DNA from: Ralstonia pickettii
GTDB taxonomy: Bacteria > Pseudomonadota > Gammaproteobacteria > Burkholderiales > Burkholderiaceae
Assembly (NCBI RefSeq): GCF_030582395.1
Contig: NZ_CP104381.1
Coordinates: forward strand, 2,418,001-2,482,000
DNA: 64,000 bases
Direction of reading: 5' to 3'
A program made the translations under genes and the position numbers. The notes beneath the pieces were generated by a model. That model was not told the DNA's origin, made no database searches, and saw only the letters and a list, made by a program, of their open reading frames with translations. This document shows positions 47,481 through 56,574 of this stretch, piece after piece. How positions within the stretch are numbered: position 1 is the first letter of the stretch; every line of letters starts with the position of its first letter.

Positions 47481-47544
47481 GGCCGCCGGTCCTCACAATC
47501 CGAATAGGGAAGCGCCGATTGTGACATCCAGCGCCGGTCTTCGG

Positions 47545-48462
47545 CTAGGCGTGGGCCGGTGTGGCGGAAACGCCCTCTGCCTCCAGCGCGTCCAGGAACA
47601 CGCGCACCTTGCGCGGCACCAGCTTGCGCGCTGGCATCAGCGCGTAGACGCGCAGCGCGGTCAGCTCGAAATCGGGCAGCACGCGCACGAGCCTGCCGGC
47701 CGCGACTTCCGTGTCGCCTACGGAGCGCGCCATGCGTGCCACGCCCAAGCCGCGCACGGCTGCGCGGGCGCGCATTTCGGCGTTCAGGGTCTGCAGGCGC
47801 GGCTGGATCGGGACTTCGATCGGCTCAGCCGTCGGCTCGCCGACGGGGCGGAAGGCCCAGCTGGCGTCATCAGGGCCCGAAAGGCAGGGCCAGCCGGCAA
47901 GGTCTGCTGGCGTCTTGAGCGGGGGGCGTTCCGCCAGCAAGGTCGGCGACGCATACAAGCCGCGCGGGATCAGCACCACACGGCGCGCCACGAGCGATGA
48001 ATCCGGCAACACCTGATCGACCATCACGAAGACAATGTCGTAGCCACTGGCCAGCAGGTCAGGCTGCTCCCAAGAGATATGCACCTGAATTTGCAGATGC
48101 GGATATTTCTCGAGCGTGCGGCATACGGGTTCGGTCAGGTGCTGCGCACCGACTTCGTACGGTGCGGCGATGCGCAGCGTACCGGCCACGGTCTCGCTGG
48201 CGGCGGTGGTGTCGGCGTGCACTTCGCGCAGGCGCTCGAACAGTGGCGCGATGTCGTCATAGAAGTGCGAGCCCGCTTCGGTCAACCGCAACTGGCGCGT
48301 GGTGCGGGTCATGAGCCGTACGCCCAGCGCCGCTTCCAGCCGCGATACGGCGGCGCTGGCGGTCGATTTGGGGATGCCCAGCGCCTCGGCGGCGGCGGTG
48401 AAGCTGCCGGCCTCCACCACGCGGCAGAAGGTTTCCCAGTCGTTCCACTCCATTGTTCGCAT
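47545..48462 (-). CDS. LysR family transcriptional regulator
   Basis: This is a 305-residue regulator with helix-turn-helix FCRVVEAGSFTAAAEALGIP...STASAAVSRLEAALGVRL (about 10-55) and an effector domain with TLRIAAPYEVGAQHLTEP. It is CrgA/AaeR-like. The second Met (48453, MEWNDWETF) may be the true start. It is divergent from the MFS exporter gene at 48515 with about 50 bases between, the classic arrangement for a regulator and its target. Confidence 0.9.
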   Translation of the reverse strand: MRTMEWNDWETFCRVVEAGSFTAAAEALGIPKSTASAAVSRLEAALGVRLMTRTTRQLRLTEAGSHFYDDIAPLFERLREVHADTTAASETVAGTLRIAAPYEVGAQHLTEPVCRTLEKYPHLQIQVHISWEQPDLLASGYDIVFVMVDQVLPDSSLVARRVVLIPRGLYASPTLLAERPPLKTPADLAGWPCLSGPDDASWAFRPVGEPTAEPIEVPIQPRLQTLNAEMRARAAVRGLGVARMARSVGDTEVAAGRLVRVLPDFELTALRVYALMPARKLVPRKVRVFLDALEAEGVSATPAHA

Positions 48463-48514
48463 GACTGGACAGTGTTCCTAGAGTTGGCCGTTTATCCGGC
48501 TGGCGGGCAAGTTT

Positions 48515-50083
48515 ATGCTCGGGCACATGTCGCTGCAAATCCTCAAACCCGCGTCGCTGCGGGCATTTCCCCACTTTTCTTCGGCGCGCGTCCACGCTTT
48601 TGGGCTGGCGATGGGCCTGTCCACGGGACTCGATTTTGTCTCGTCGCAGATGTTCGCCGTGGCGGGCCAGCACATCCAAGGCGGTGTGCATGCGAGCCCA
48701 GAGGCGTATCTGTACGCCGTCACAGCGTATGCCGTGGCGGCCGTGGTCGCCAACCTCGCCATCGGCCGCATTGCCGCGCACGTGGGCTACCGGATGTATT
48801 CGCTGGTGGGCATCGTGCTGTTCGCCATCGGCTGCGTGGTGTGCGCCGAGTCCAACAACATCGGCGAGCTCGTCATCGGACGGACGATCCAGGGCCTGGG
48901 AGCGGGCGGCCTGTTTTCGGCGTCGCGCATTCTGGTGCAACTCACGGCCGAGCCCGACGAGCGCATTCCGCCGATGCTGATGTTCAGTGTCGGCCTGTTC
49001 GGGCTGACCACGATTGCACCGTGGATCTGCGCCGAGGTGCTGGAATACAGCGAGTGGCGCGTGATCTTCTGGATCGAACTGGCGCTCGCCGGCGCGGCAT
49101 GGATGGCGATGTTCTTCCTGCCGCCCGAACACCATCAACCGCGCACACGCGCTGCACGCCGCCCCGATGCGGCGCCGCCACAACAAAGCCAATGGGATTG
49201 GATTGGCGTGGGCGCCATGGCCATCGGCGCGCTGTCGTTCCTGATGGGCCTGTCGGAGCTGCGCTACAGCCGTCTGACGGCCTCGCCTGTCATTCCGCTG
49301 TTGTTGCTGGGCGGTGCGGCTTCGTTGCTGCTGGCCATCCACCGTCTGCGCACGCACCCCGACCCGTGGCTGGATCTTTCCCGCCTGAACGGCCGCCGCT
49401 ATCTGTGGGGCATCGGCTTTTACGGCGTCTATTACCTGATGAGCGGGTACTGGTCGTACCTGTTTCCGGCGGTGTCGCAAGGCGGCTTGGGTTTTACTTT
49501 TCGCACGACCACGCTATTCCTGATGATCAGCGGGGCGGTGTCGACGGTGGTGGCCGTCGTCATGACGGTCTGGTTGCCGTTCTTCTTCCGCAAGCGCCGC
49601 TTCATTGCCATCGGCTTTGCGGTGTATGCGGCAGCCGCGCTGCTGCTGGCGACAAGCCTGATGCCGGGCGCGCCGGACTATGCGTTCTTCCCCGTGTCGG
49701 CCCTGGAAGGCGTCACGCCGGGCGCGGTGATGATCCAGGTGGCGATGATGACGTACCTCGATCTCGACCGCGAAGACTTTGCGCACGGCTACCAGATGAA
49801 GAACATTGCGCGCCAGTTCGCGACCGCGGTAGGCACGGGGCTGGCGGCGGTGTCGCTGCAGACGCAGCAGGCGGAATCGCGCTCACTCATCGTGGCGCAC
49901 GTCACACGGTTCACCTCAGACCTGCAAGCTGCCAACCCGCTCACGCCCGAGCGGTTGGCAAGCCTCTCAGCCGAAATTGATCGGCAAGCGACGTTGTTGG
50001 CAGGCACGCAACTCTTCAGCTGGTTTGCCGTGGCATGCAGTGTGTTTGCCGTACTCGTGTTGGTGCAGCGCTCGCTGCGCTGA
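48515..50083 (+). CDS. MFS transporter, DHA2-like (14 TMS)
   Basis: This is a 522-residue polytopic protein with about 14 hydrophobic helices. It has AYAVAAVVANLAIGRIAAHVG (helices 2-3) and the motif GELVIGRTIQGLGAGGLFSASR typical of drug:H+ antiporter family 2. The central hydrophilic loop (about 210-230) is Pro/Arg-rich. The substrate is unknown. The start may be MLGHMS or MSLQIL 4 codons later. It is divergent from a LysR gene that probably controls it. Confidence 0.88.
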   Translation: MLGHMSLQILKPASLRAFPHFSSARVHAFGLAMGLSTGLDFVSSQMFAVAGQHIQGGVHASPEAYLYAVTAYAVAAVVANLAIGRIAAHVGYRMYSLVGIVLFAIGCVVCAESNNIGELVIGRTIQGLGAGGLFSASRILVQLTAEPDERIPPMLMFSVGLFGLTTIAPWICAEVLEYSEWRVIFWIELALAGAAWMAMFFLPPEHHQPRTRAARRPDAAPPQQSQWDWIGVGAMAIGALSFLMGLSELRYSRLTASPVIPLLLLGGAASLLLAIHRLRTHPDPWLDLSRLNGRRYLWGIGFYGVYYLMSGYWSYLFPAVSQGGLGFTFRTTTLFLMISGAVSTVVAVVMTVWLPFFFRKRRFIAIGFAVYAAAALLLATSLMPGAPDYAFFPVSALEGVTPGAVMIQVAMMTYLDLDREDFAHGYQMKNIARQFATAVGTGLAAVSLQTQQAESRSLIVAHVTRFTSDLQAANPLTPERLASLSAEIDRQATLLAGTQLFSWFAVACSVFAVLVLVQRSLR

Positions 50084-50092
50084 ACCCGCGCG

Positions 50093-50503
50093 CTACGACT
50101 TCTGCAAAGCGTACCGTCCGGCCCCCGTCACGGCAAGTAACAGTAGCCCGCCCATGATGCTGAGGTTCTTGTAGAACTGAACCATATTGGCGGTCTGCAT
50201 GGCGCCTTCGACGTTCCAGAACGTATGGGCGATCAGCGCAGTGCCCAGCACGAAAAGCGCCATCAACAGCGCCAGCGGTCGGGTCCAGAAGCCGATCAAC
50301 AGGGCAATCCCCACGCCAAATTCCATGACGACAGCGATGGCGGCCGCTACTACCGGCATGGGCGCACCGACCGTCCCCATGTAGCCGACGGTGCCCTGGA
50401 AGCCGGTCAACTTGCCCCAGCCGGAAATCAAGAACAGCAGCATCATCAGCACACGACCGAGCAAGATCAACTCGTCGCGCCAGCGTTGAATGAATGCGTC
50501 CAT
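50093..50503 (-). CDS. DoxX family membrane protein
   Basis: This is a 136-residue protein with four hydrophobic helices. It has the DoxX-type VLMMLLFLISGWGKLTGFQGT opening, VVMEFGVGIALLIGFWTRP and an ending ALQKS. DoxX proteins are linked to thiosulfate:quinone oxidation or redox stress, but most, like this, are uncharacterised. The start at 50503 has GGAGGC upstream; longer starts are not family-like. It is convergent with the MFS gene and follows a LysR gene on its own strand. Confidence 0.88.
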   Translation of the reverse strand: MDAFIQRWRDELILLGRVLMMLLFLISGWGKLTGFQGTVGYMGTVGAPMPVVAAAIAVVMEFGVGIALLIGFWTRPLALLMALFVLGTALIAHTFWNVEGAMQTANMVQFYKNLSIMGGLLLLAVTGAGRYALQKS

Positions 50504-50537
50504 AGCAGCCTCCGGAGCCGGTCTTGGTGCTTCAAGT

Positions 50538-51422
50538 CTAGGCGCTGGATTTGCCAAGTGTGGTTTCGAGCGCATCGAGTACCGCCTGGATCACACGGTG
50601 CCGCACATGCTCTTTCCGCTCGATCATGCCGACCGTGCGTACCGGTGTTTGCGGCGGCATGGGCAGCACGCGCAGGGCCGGATCGCTCTCCCAGCTTGCG
50701 CGGCGCAGGCGGGGCACCAGCGTCACCCCCACTTGCTGGCGCACCAGCTCGACAATCGCCTCGATTGAATTGACCTCGATGAACTCGTTGACTGCCATGT
50801 GCGTCTTGCGCAGGGCGCGGTCGATGAGCGCACCCGTGCGCACCGCGCGGTCGAAGCGCAGGAAGGGATGGGTGCGCAAAACTTCCTCAGCGCGGCCACG
50901 CGTATGGCGGCCCGCCACGACTACCAGCGGCTCGGTATAGAGCGGGTGCCACGCAAGGTTGGCAGGCAGGCGCTCAAGATGTTCGACCACCAGCGCGCCA
51001 TCCAGCTCGCCCGCCTCCACCTGCTCTGCCAGTTCGCCCGATTTGCCGGTGATGAGCTTGACGTCCAGCCCTTTGTGCACCTGCTTGAGCCCTGCCACCG
51101 CATGTGCCAACGACCCCATCACCGACACGACCGCGCCGATTGCCACGGCGCCGGACAACTCCGTCTGGGGTTCGTCGCCGATGCGCATGGCGTCGTACAG
51201 GCCCAGCAGATGCTCGGCTTGCGGCAGCAGCGCGCGGCCGTGCGCATTGAGCGTGACGGTGCGTCCGGACCGGTCGAACAGATCGCGGCGCAGTTCGGTT
51301 TCGAGCGCACGCATCTGCAGGCTTACCGCGGCCTGCGTCAGTGCTACGCGCTCGGCGGCGGCGGCAAACGAGCCGTGGCGAGCCACGGCAACAAAGGTGC
51401 GGAGAAAGCGGACGGTACTCAC
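50538..51422 (-). CDS. LysR family transcriptional regulator
   Basis: This is a 294-residue regulator. The helix-turn-helix is RFLRTFVAVARHGSFAAAAE then RVALTQAAVSLQMRALE. The effector domain has ELSGAVAIGAVVSVMGSLAHAV and FLRFDRAVRTGALIDRAL. It is divergent from the gamma-glutamyltransferase gene (124 bases between) and upstream of doxX, so either may be its target. Confidence 0.9.
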   Translation of the reverse strand: MSTVRFLRTFVAVARHGSFAAAAERVALTQAAVSLQMRALETELRRDLFDRSGRTVTLNAHGRALLPQAEHLLGLYDAMRIGDEPQTELSGAVAIGAVVSVMGSLAHAVAGLKQVHKGLDVKLITGKSGELAEQVEAGELDGALVVEHLERLPANLAWHPLYTEPLVVVAGRHTRGRAEEVLRTHPFLRFDRAVRTGALIDRALRKTHMAVNEFIEVNSIEAIVELVRQQVGVTLVPRLRRASWESDPALRVLPMPPQTPVRTVGMIERKEHVRHRVIQAVLDALETTLGKSSA

Positions 51423-51545
51423 GGAAGGGTCCGGTGGACTCTCAAGTTTCTTTTAAGCTGAATCCAATGAATTTTAACTTTATTAAATCGAGCGCACCGC
51501 AAATAATCGTCCGTCAGACCTTCCCGTTTATTCGCGCTTAAGCCC

Positions 51546-53174
51546 ATGTCCCACCGCTTCGATTGGCAGAATCCGTATCCCACCGTCCGCATTCCGCTGT
51601 TTGCGCGCAATGTTGTGTCGACGTCCCACCCGCTGGCCGCACAGGCGGGGCTGCGCATGCTGCTCGCAGGCGGCAGTGCCGTCGATGCGGCCATCGCGGC
51701 GGCGGCCATGCTCACCGTGGTCGAGCCCGTCTCGTGCGGCCTCGGCAGCGATGCATTCGCAATCCTCTGGGACGGCAAGGAACTGCACGGCCTGAACGCC
51801 TCCGGCACCGCGCCGCAGGCGTGGAACCTCGATTACTTCCGCAAGAAATACGGCGAAGATGCCAACGGCAACCCCAAGCGCCCCACACGCGGCTGGGACG
51901 CGGTGACCGTGCCCGGCGCCATCTCCGCGTGGGCTGCGTCGCACGAACGCTTCGGCAAGCTGCCGTTTGCCGATGTGCTGGAACCCGCCGCCGAGATTGC
52001 CGAGCGCGGTCACACCATCGCGCCCATCGTTGCGCACAAGTGGGCAGCGGCCATTCCGGAGCTGCAGAACCAGCCCGGCTACGCGCAGGCCTTCATGCCG
52101 CACGGCCGCGCGCCGGAAGTGGGCGAAAAATTCAAACTGCCCGACGCAGCCGCCACGCTGCGCCGCCTCGGCCAGACCAACGGCCGTGATTTCTACGAAG
52201 GCGAACTCGCCGAGCGCATCGCCGCCTATTCGCGCGAATGCGGGGGCGCCATGACCGCACAAGACCTGCGCGACTATCGCCCCGAATGGGTCAAGCCGAT
52301 CACCAAGCGCTACCGCGGCTACGACCTGCACGAAATCCCGCCGAACGGCCAGGGCATCGCCGCGCTCATCGCGCTCGGCATTCTGGATCGCTTCGATCTT
52401 GGCGCCCTGCCCGTCGACTCGGCAGACTCGCAGCATCTGCAGATTGAAGCGATGAAGCTGGCGTTTGCCGATCTCTACCAATACGTGGCCGACCCGCGCT
52501 CGATGGAAGTCACGCCCGAGCAGATGCTCGACGACGCGTACCTCGATGCACGCGCCAAGCTCATCGACATGGGCCGCGCGCAGATGCCGAGCTTCGGCAT
52601 GCCGCGCGCCGGCGGCACGGTGTACCTGACCGCCGCCGACGAGAACGGCATGATGGTCTCGTTCATCCAGTCCAACTACATGGGCTTCGGCTCGGGCGTG
52701 GTGGTGCCGGGCACCGGCATCAGCCTGCAGAATCGCGGCTTCGGTTTTTCGATGGACGCGCGCTCGGCCAACGTGGTGGAAGGCGGCAAGCGGCCATTCC
52801 ACACCATCATCCCGGCGTTCCTGACCAAGGACGGCCAGCCGCAGATGAGCTTTGGCGTGATGGGCGGCGACATGCAGCCGCAAGGCCACCTGCAGACGCT
52901 CGTGCGCATGCTCGATTACAAGCAGCAGCCGCAGGCCGCGTGCGATGCACCGCGCTGGAAGGTCAACCGCGATTTCACGCTGGACGTGGAAGGCACGATG
53001 AACGCCGAGACCGTCGCCGCGCTGGAAGCACGCGGGCACAAGCTCGAATCGGTGGCCGATCCGTACATGGATTTCGGCTCCGGCCAGTTCATCTGGCGGC
53101 TGTCGGACGATGCCGACCACGGCTACGTGGCCGCCAGCGACAGCCGCCGCGATGGCCACGCGGTGGGCTTCTAA
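51546..53174 (+). CDS. Gamma-glutamyltransferase family protein (cytosolic type)
   Basis: This is a 542-residue Ntn-hydrolase-fold protein. It opens with RNVVSTSHPLAAQAGLRMLL and the usual AAIAAAAMLTVVEPVSCGLGSDAF. The autoprocessing nucleophile Thr is in RAGGTVYLTAADENGMMVS, followed by FGSGVVVPGTGISLQNRGFGF and a late FGVMGGDMQPQGHLQ. There is no signal peptide, unlike periplasmic Ggt. It belongs to the family branch often annotated YwrD, which may act on glutathione-like amides or other gamma-glutamyl compounds. It is followed by a broken MHS transporter gene, so a substrate-uptake partner has probably been lost. Confidence 0.9.
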   Translation: MSHRFDWQNPYPTVRIPLFARNVVSTSHPLAAQAGLRMLLAGGSAVDAAIAAAAMLTVVEPVSCGLGSDAFAILWDGKELHGLNASGTAPQAWNLDYFRKKYGEDANGNPKRPTRGWDAVTVPGAISAWAASHERFGKLPFADVLEPAAEIAERGHTIAPIVAHKWAAAIPELQNQPGYAQAFMPHGRAPEVGEKFKLPDAAATLRRLGQTNGRDFYEGELAERIAAYSRECGGAMTAQDLRDYRPEWVKPITKRYRGYDLHEIPPNGQGIAALIALGILDRFDLGALPVDSADSQHLQIEAMKLAFADLYQYVADPRSMEVTPEQMLDDAYLDARAKLIDMGRAQMPSFGMPRAGGTVYLTAADENGMMVSFIQSNYMGFGSGVVVPGTGISLQNRGFGFSMDARSANVVEGGKRPFHTIIPAFLTKDGQPQMSFGVMGGDMQPQGHLQTLVRMLDYKQQPQAACDAPRWKVNRDFTLDVEGTMNAETVAALEARGHKLESVADPYMDFGSGQFIWRLSDDADHGYVAASDSRRDGHAVGF

Positions 53175-53277
53175 GAAAGCCCCGCCGCACCAGCGCGCTG
53201 ACCCGTCGGACCGGGCGGGCGACGCGCTGCGGTTCCCATAAAAAACGATCCCGGCCGGCACCAAAGGAACCCTCACC

Positions 53278-54282
53278 ATGACCGCACCTTCTGCGGCAGG
53301 CGCTGCTGCACCCGCTCGCCCTGCAACCACAAGTGCAGCCCACGCGCGCCGCATCGTCATTTCGTCGTCGATCGGCAACGCGCTCGAGTGGTACGACTTT
53401 CTCGTCTACGGCTTCTTCGCGTCCATCATCGGCAAGCTGTTCTTTCCGGCCGATGACGAATGGGTCTCGCTGCTGTTTGCGGTGGGAAGCTTTGGCGTGT
53501 CGTTCATCACGCGGCCGGTCGGTGCGATCGTGCTTGGCATGTATGCCGACAAGAAGGGGCGCAAGGCCGCACTGACGCTGTCGATCCTGCTGATGATCAT
53601 CGGGACGCTGGCGATTGCCGCGATGCCGAGCTATCAGCAGATCGGCATCGTCGCTCCCGTCACCATCCTGCTTGCCCGCCTGGTGCAGGGCTTTGCGGTG
53701 GGTGGGGTTCGGCAGCGCGACGGCCTTCATGGTCGAGCACAGCACGCGCGGGCGCGGTTACTACGCCAGCTGGCAATTCGCCAGCCAGGGCATTGCGACC
53801 ATTCTGGCGGCGGGGCTCGGCGCGCTGCTCACGGCATCGCTCTCGCCGGCCGATCTGGAAGGCTGGGGCTGGCGCTTGCCGTTCATCTTCGGCCTGCTGG
53901 TCGGCCCGGTCGGTTTCTACATCCGCCGCCATCTGGACGAGACGCCCGAGTTCGTTGCCGAGCAGAAGAAGACGACCATCGACCCGCAGGCTTCATTCAA
54001 AGCGCAATGGACCAACCTGCTGCTAGCGGTGGGCGTGGCCCGATGCCGGCGTTGATGTCGGAGATTTTTCCTACGCGCGTGCGCTCGACCGGCCTGTCGC
54101 TCGGCTACAGCCTGGGCGTAACGCTGTTCGGTGGATTCGCGCCGTTCATCGTCACGTGGTTGATCCACACCACGGGCGATACGCTGGCGCCGAGCTACTA
54201 CGTGCTGACAGCAGCCGCGGTGAGCGGCGTCTCGCTGACGATCATCGCGCTGCGTCGTCGCAGGCAAGTGCACGCTGGCTGA
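53278..54282 (+). pseudogene. Broken MHS-type (metabolite:H+ symporter) MFS transporter
   Basis: The N-terminal part reads cleanly as a metabolite:H+ symporter (SSSIGNALEWYDFLVYGFFA, then LFFPADDEW and GSFGVSFITRPVGAIVLG) up to LVQGFAVGG. The expected GGEFGSATAF is broken at about 53703-53710, where GGTGGGGTTC stands for GGTGGGGAGTTC. That is an apparent 2-base loss. The frame GSATAFMVEHSTRGRGYYAS then continues to about 54040. There NLLLAVGVA jumps straight to the GPMPALMSEIFPTRVRSTG of the late helices in the original frame. About 100 residues (helices 7-10) are missing. It is therefore inactivated twice. It lies 100 bases after the gamma-glutamyltransferase gene. Confidence 0.85.
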
Positions 54283-54285
54283 GCA

Positions 54286-54301
54286 TTTACACTTTCTTTA
54301 C
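54286..54301 (+). promoter_or_regulatory. Direct repeat TTTAC-N6-TTTAC
   Basis: Two TTTAC half-sites 11 bases apart centre to centre (54286-54290, 54297-54301) lie in front of the small-protein/dapA-like operon. This resembles the box bound by OmpR/PhoB-family response regulators. No such regulator is adjacent. Confidence 0.35.
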
Positions 54302-54399
54302 GGAGCGTCACACCCCTTTTTCACGCTTTTTACGAGCGAATCGATACGGTGTCGTCATGTTCAACGACATGGCGACGCGGGCCGTCGCCACCTTCCATC

Positions 54400-54759
54400 A
54401 TGGCGCGATCGATGCTCCTGTCTTCGCTGGTTCCGCAATTGCTGCCGCCTTCTCCGGCGGCGGTACCTCGCCCGGTGGCTCTGCCGGCACGCCAGCATGT
54501 GTGTCTGCGCGTGACCGTGCCCGGTGACACACCGCATGCGGTTCGGCGGCAGATGCACGCATTGCTTGGCGACGCGCTCGGGCTGTACATCGTGCGGCAT
54601 GACGCGCGCCGCAAAGCGGTCACCGTGGATCTCGAACTGGCTCACGCAGATGTGGATGCGGTAATCGGCGCGCTGCTGCATGGCTTGCCGCGCGCCACGC
54701 TGGGCCGCATTACGCCGCTGCGCACGTCGCACAGGCGCGCGCATGCTGTGCTGCATTGA
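54400..54759 (+). CDS. Small hypothetical protein with an ACT-like C-terminal pattern
   Basis: This is a roughly 119-residue frame. An N-terminal Pro/Leu-rich region (about 1-30) has no clear fold. The rest has alternating strand-helix-strand pattern (HVCLRVTVPGDTPHAVRRQM, LGLYIVRHDARRKAVTVDLE, VDAVIGALLHGLP), suggesting a small ferredoxin-like or ACT-type domain. The start is unsure: GTG 54349, ATG 54400 and ATG 54412 are in frame and none has a clear ribosome site. Its TGA is part of the TGAGG ribosome site of the next gene, which supports a real, co-translated ORF. No family is named. Confidence 0.55.
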   Translation: MARSMLLSSLVPQLLPPSPAAVPRPVALPARQHVCLRVTVPGDTPHAVRRQMHALLGDALGLYIVRHDARRKAVTVDLELAHADVDAVIGALLHGLPRATLGRITPLRTSHRRAHAVLH

Positions 54760-54767
54760 GGCGTGCC

Positions 54768-55652
54768 ATGTTCTCAGGAATCTGGATTCCGCTGGTCACG
54801 CCGTTCCATCATGGACAGGTCGACACCGCCGCACTGCGGCAACTGGTACGCCATTACGAGGGCGCCGGTGTGTCGGGCTTCGTGGCGCTGGGCACGACCG
54901 GTGAAGCCGCGCTGCTCTCTCAGATCGAGCGCTACACCGTTTTGGAAACCATCGCGGACGCTTGCGGCGAGCGCACGCCGTTTCTGATCGGCGTCGGCGC
55001 GACGGACACACGCGACGTATGCGCGCAGATCCGCCACTACGAGCGATGGAACAGCGCCGGCTACCTCGTGCCCCCGCCGTATTACGTCTGCCCTTCGCAA
55101 GCGGGATTGCACTGGCACTACGCACACGTGGCGGCCAGCACGGCCCGCCCCGTGATGCTCTACAACGTGCCCAAGCGCACAGGCGTCTCGATCGCGCCCG
55201 ATACCGCGCTGGCGCTGGCTGAACAGCCCAACATCATCGCCATCAAGGAATGTGTGGCTGGGCATTTCGGCGCGCTGCAGGATGGGCCGCTGGATGTGCT
55301 GAGCGGCGATGACAGCGCGCTGCTCGATTGCCTCGCACATGGCGGCACGGGAGGCATCCTGGCCGGTGCGCATCTGCGGCCGGAATTGTTCGTGGCGCTG
55401 GTCGCACACCATCGCGCCGGCCGCATCGACGAGGCCAAACGGCTGGCTGACGCACTGGCACCGCTGGCTGCGCTGCTGTTCGCAGAACCGAACCCGGCGC
55501 CGGTCAAGGCGTTGTTGTCAGCGGAAGGACGCATCGGCCCTGACACACGCGCGCCGATTCTGCCGGTGTCGGAGTCGCTGCACCGCCGCCTGCTGGCAGC
55601 GATGCGCGCGTTGGAAGATGTCGAAGCGGATTGCCGGTTACGACTCGCCTAG
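54768..55652 (+). CDS. Dihydrodipicolinate synthase (DapA)-family aldolase
   Basis: This is a 294-residue class-I aldolase-type TIM barrel. It has GIWIPLVTPFHHGQVDTAAL, GTTGEAALLSQIERYTVLE (GTTGE pyruvate-carboxylate site), VLYNVPKRTGVSI-like LYNVPKRTG with the catalytic Tyr, and the Schiff-base Lys in IAIKECVAG. The length equals DapA. In R-type betaproteobacteria a main dapA lies elsewhere, so this may be a paralog with a different aldol partner. The start at 54768 has GAGG 7 bases upstream. A TTG start at 54756 overlapping the previous stop is also possible. Confidence 0.88.
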   Translation: MFSGIWIPLVTPFHHGQVDTAALRQLVRHYEGAGVSGFVALGTTGEAALLSQIERYTVLETIADACGERTPFLIGVGATDTRDVCAQIRHYERWNSAGYLVPPPYYVCPSQAGLHWHYAHVAASTARPVMLYNVPKRTGVSIAPDTALALAEQPNIIAIKECVAGHFGALQDGPLDVLSGDDSALLDCLAHGGTGGILAGAHLRPELFVALVAHHRAGRIDEAKRLADALAPLAALLFAEPNPAPVKALLSAEGRIGPDTRAPILPVSESLHRRLLAAMRALEDVEADCRLRLA

Positions 55653-55668
55653 CTGCAGGGAGGACGGA

Positions 55669-56259
55669 TCAGGCGCCCTTGTACCAGGCTGCGTTGAACG
55701 GCGCGCTATGGTGCATGTAGCGCGTGCTGCGGTGACGACGGCGGGGGCTGGCCGGGGCGGGCGCCTCGTTTTCCTCCACCGTCTCTCGTTCGGCCACGGT
55801 GCGGGCGCGGGGCTGCTGCACTTGCGAGTAGACGCGTTGCTCCATCCGGTCGCGCGCGGCCGCAACCCGATCGGGTGATGCAGGTTGCGTGGCTGCTTCC
55901 GTGGGCGCGGGTGCCGCATTCGACGCCGGCGCAGCGGCGTTGGCGGTACCGGTAGCCATGGCCACGCTCATCGCATCGCCGGCCTGCTCGGCCGTCGGTG
56001 TGTGGCTGGCGAGGCTCTTCACCCAGGGCGCGTGGTACATCCCCACGTAAATCGCACCCGTCACGGCAATCAACGCAGCGGCCACGCTGCTGAATGCGCC
56101 GCCTAACACGACACCCGACACGCGTTCCCACCACGGCTTGGGCCCGGCTGCAGCCTGTTCCACGTCCGACGCCTCAGTCGGATCAACATGGGTAGCGGCC
56201 AGATGCGACGGCTCCGTGGCGACGGGGGGTTGAGCAGTGATCGAAGCGGGCAAGCGCAT
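55669..56259 (-). CDS. Hypothetical protein with one transmembrane helix
   Basis: This is a 196-residue protein. A polar N-terminus (about 1-45, GPKPWWERVSG just before the membrane) leads to one long hydrophobic helix (about 49-74, VVLGGAFSSVAAALIAVTGA). An Ala/Thr/Pro-rich region then leads to a very basic tail with SPRRRHRSTRYMHH. A bitopic envelope protein is likely. No family is recognised. It converges on the DapA-like gene with 16 bases between stops. Confidence 0.7.
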   Translation of the reverse strand: MRLPASITAQPPVATEPSHLAATHVDPTEASDVEQAAAGPKPWWERVSGVVLGGAFSSVAAALIAVTGAIYVGMYHAPWVKSLASHTPTAEQAGDAMSVAMATGTANAAAPASNAAPAPTEAATQPASPDRVAAARDRMEQRVYSQVQQPRARTVAERETVEENEAPAPASPRRRHRSTRYMHHSAPFNAAWYKGA

Positions 56260-56574
56260 GGTGAGAACTCGACATCATGGAGCGGCAGCGTCATCTTCTG
56301 CCGATCGTTATTCGGGAACCGCCGCATGTCATATGTGTGACAGCCGGACGGGGGATGAGCAGCCTTGGTTAGCAAGTTTCTTGCCGGCTTTGGTGCAGCG
56401 CCGCAAATTCCCGCAAGCCCTTGCCAATCCTTGCATCTGTGCTGCACGCAGACGATTCGGCAGCGCGGCGGCATGCCCGTATGTACGCACAGCAGGTAGA
56501 CTTTGCAAAGTTTACCGGGTGTGACATCCGGCTTGACCCTGCCTACTCGCCTCACCGGACTTAAGGAGAACATC
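56260..56574. other. Divergent promoter region before the YpfJ-like gene
   Basis: This 315-base gap has no ORF worth calling. It contains the start regions of the bitopic protein (leftward) and of the peptidase (rightward, AAGGAG at about 56562-56567). A TAGACT-like element at about 56497-56502 is a weak -10 candidate. Nothing else stands out. Confidence 0.5.
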
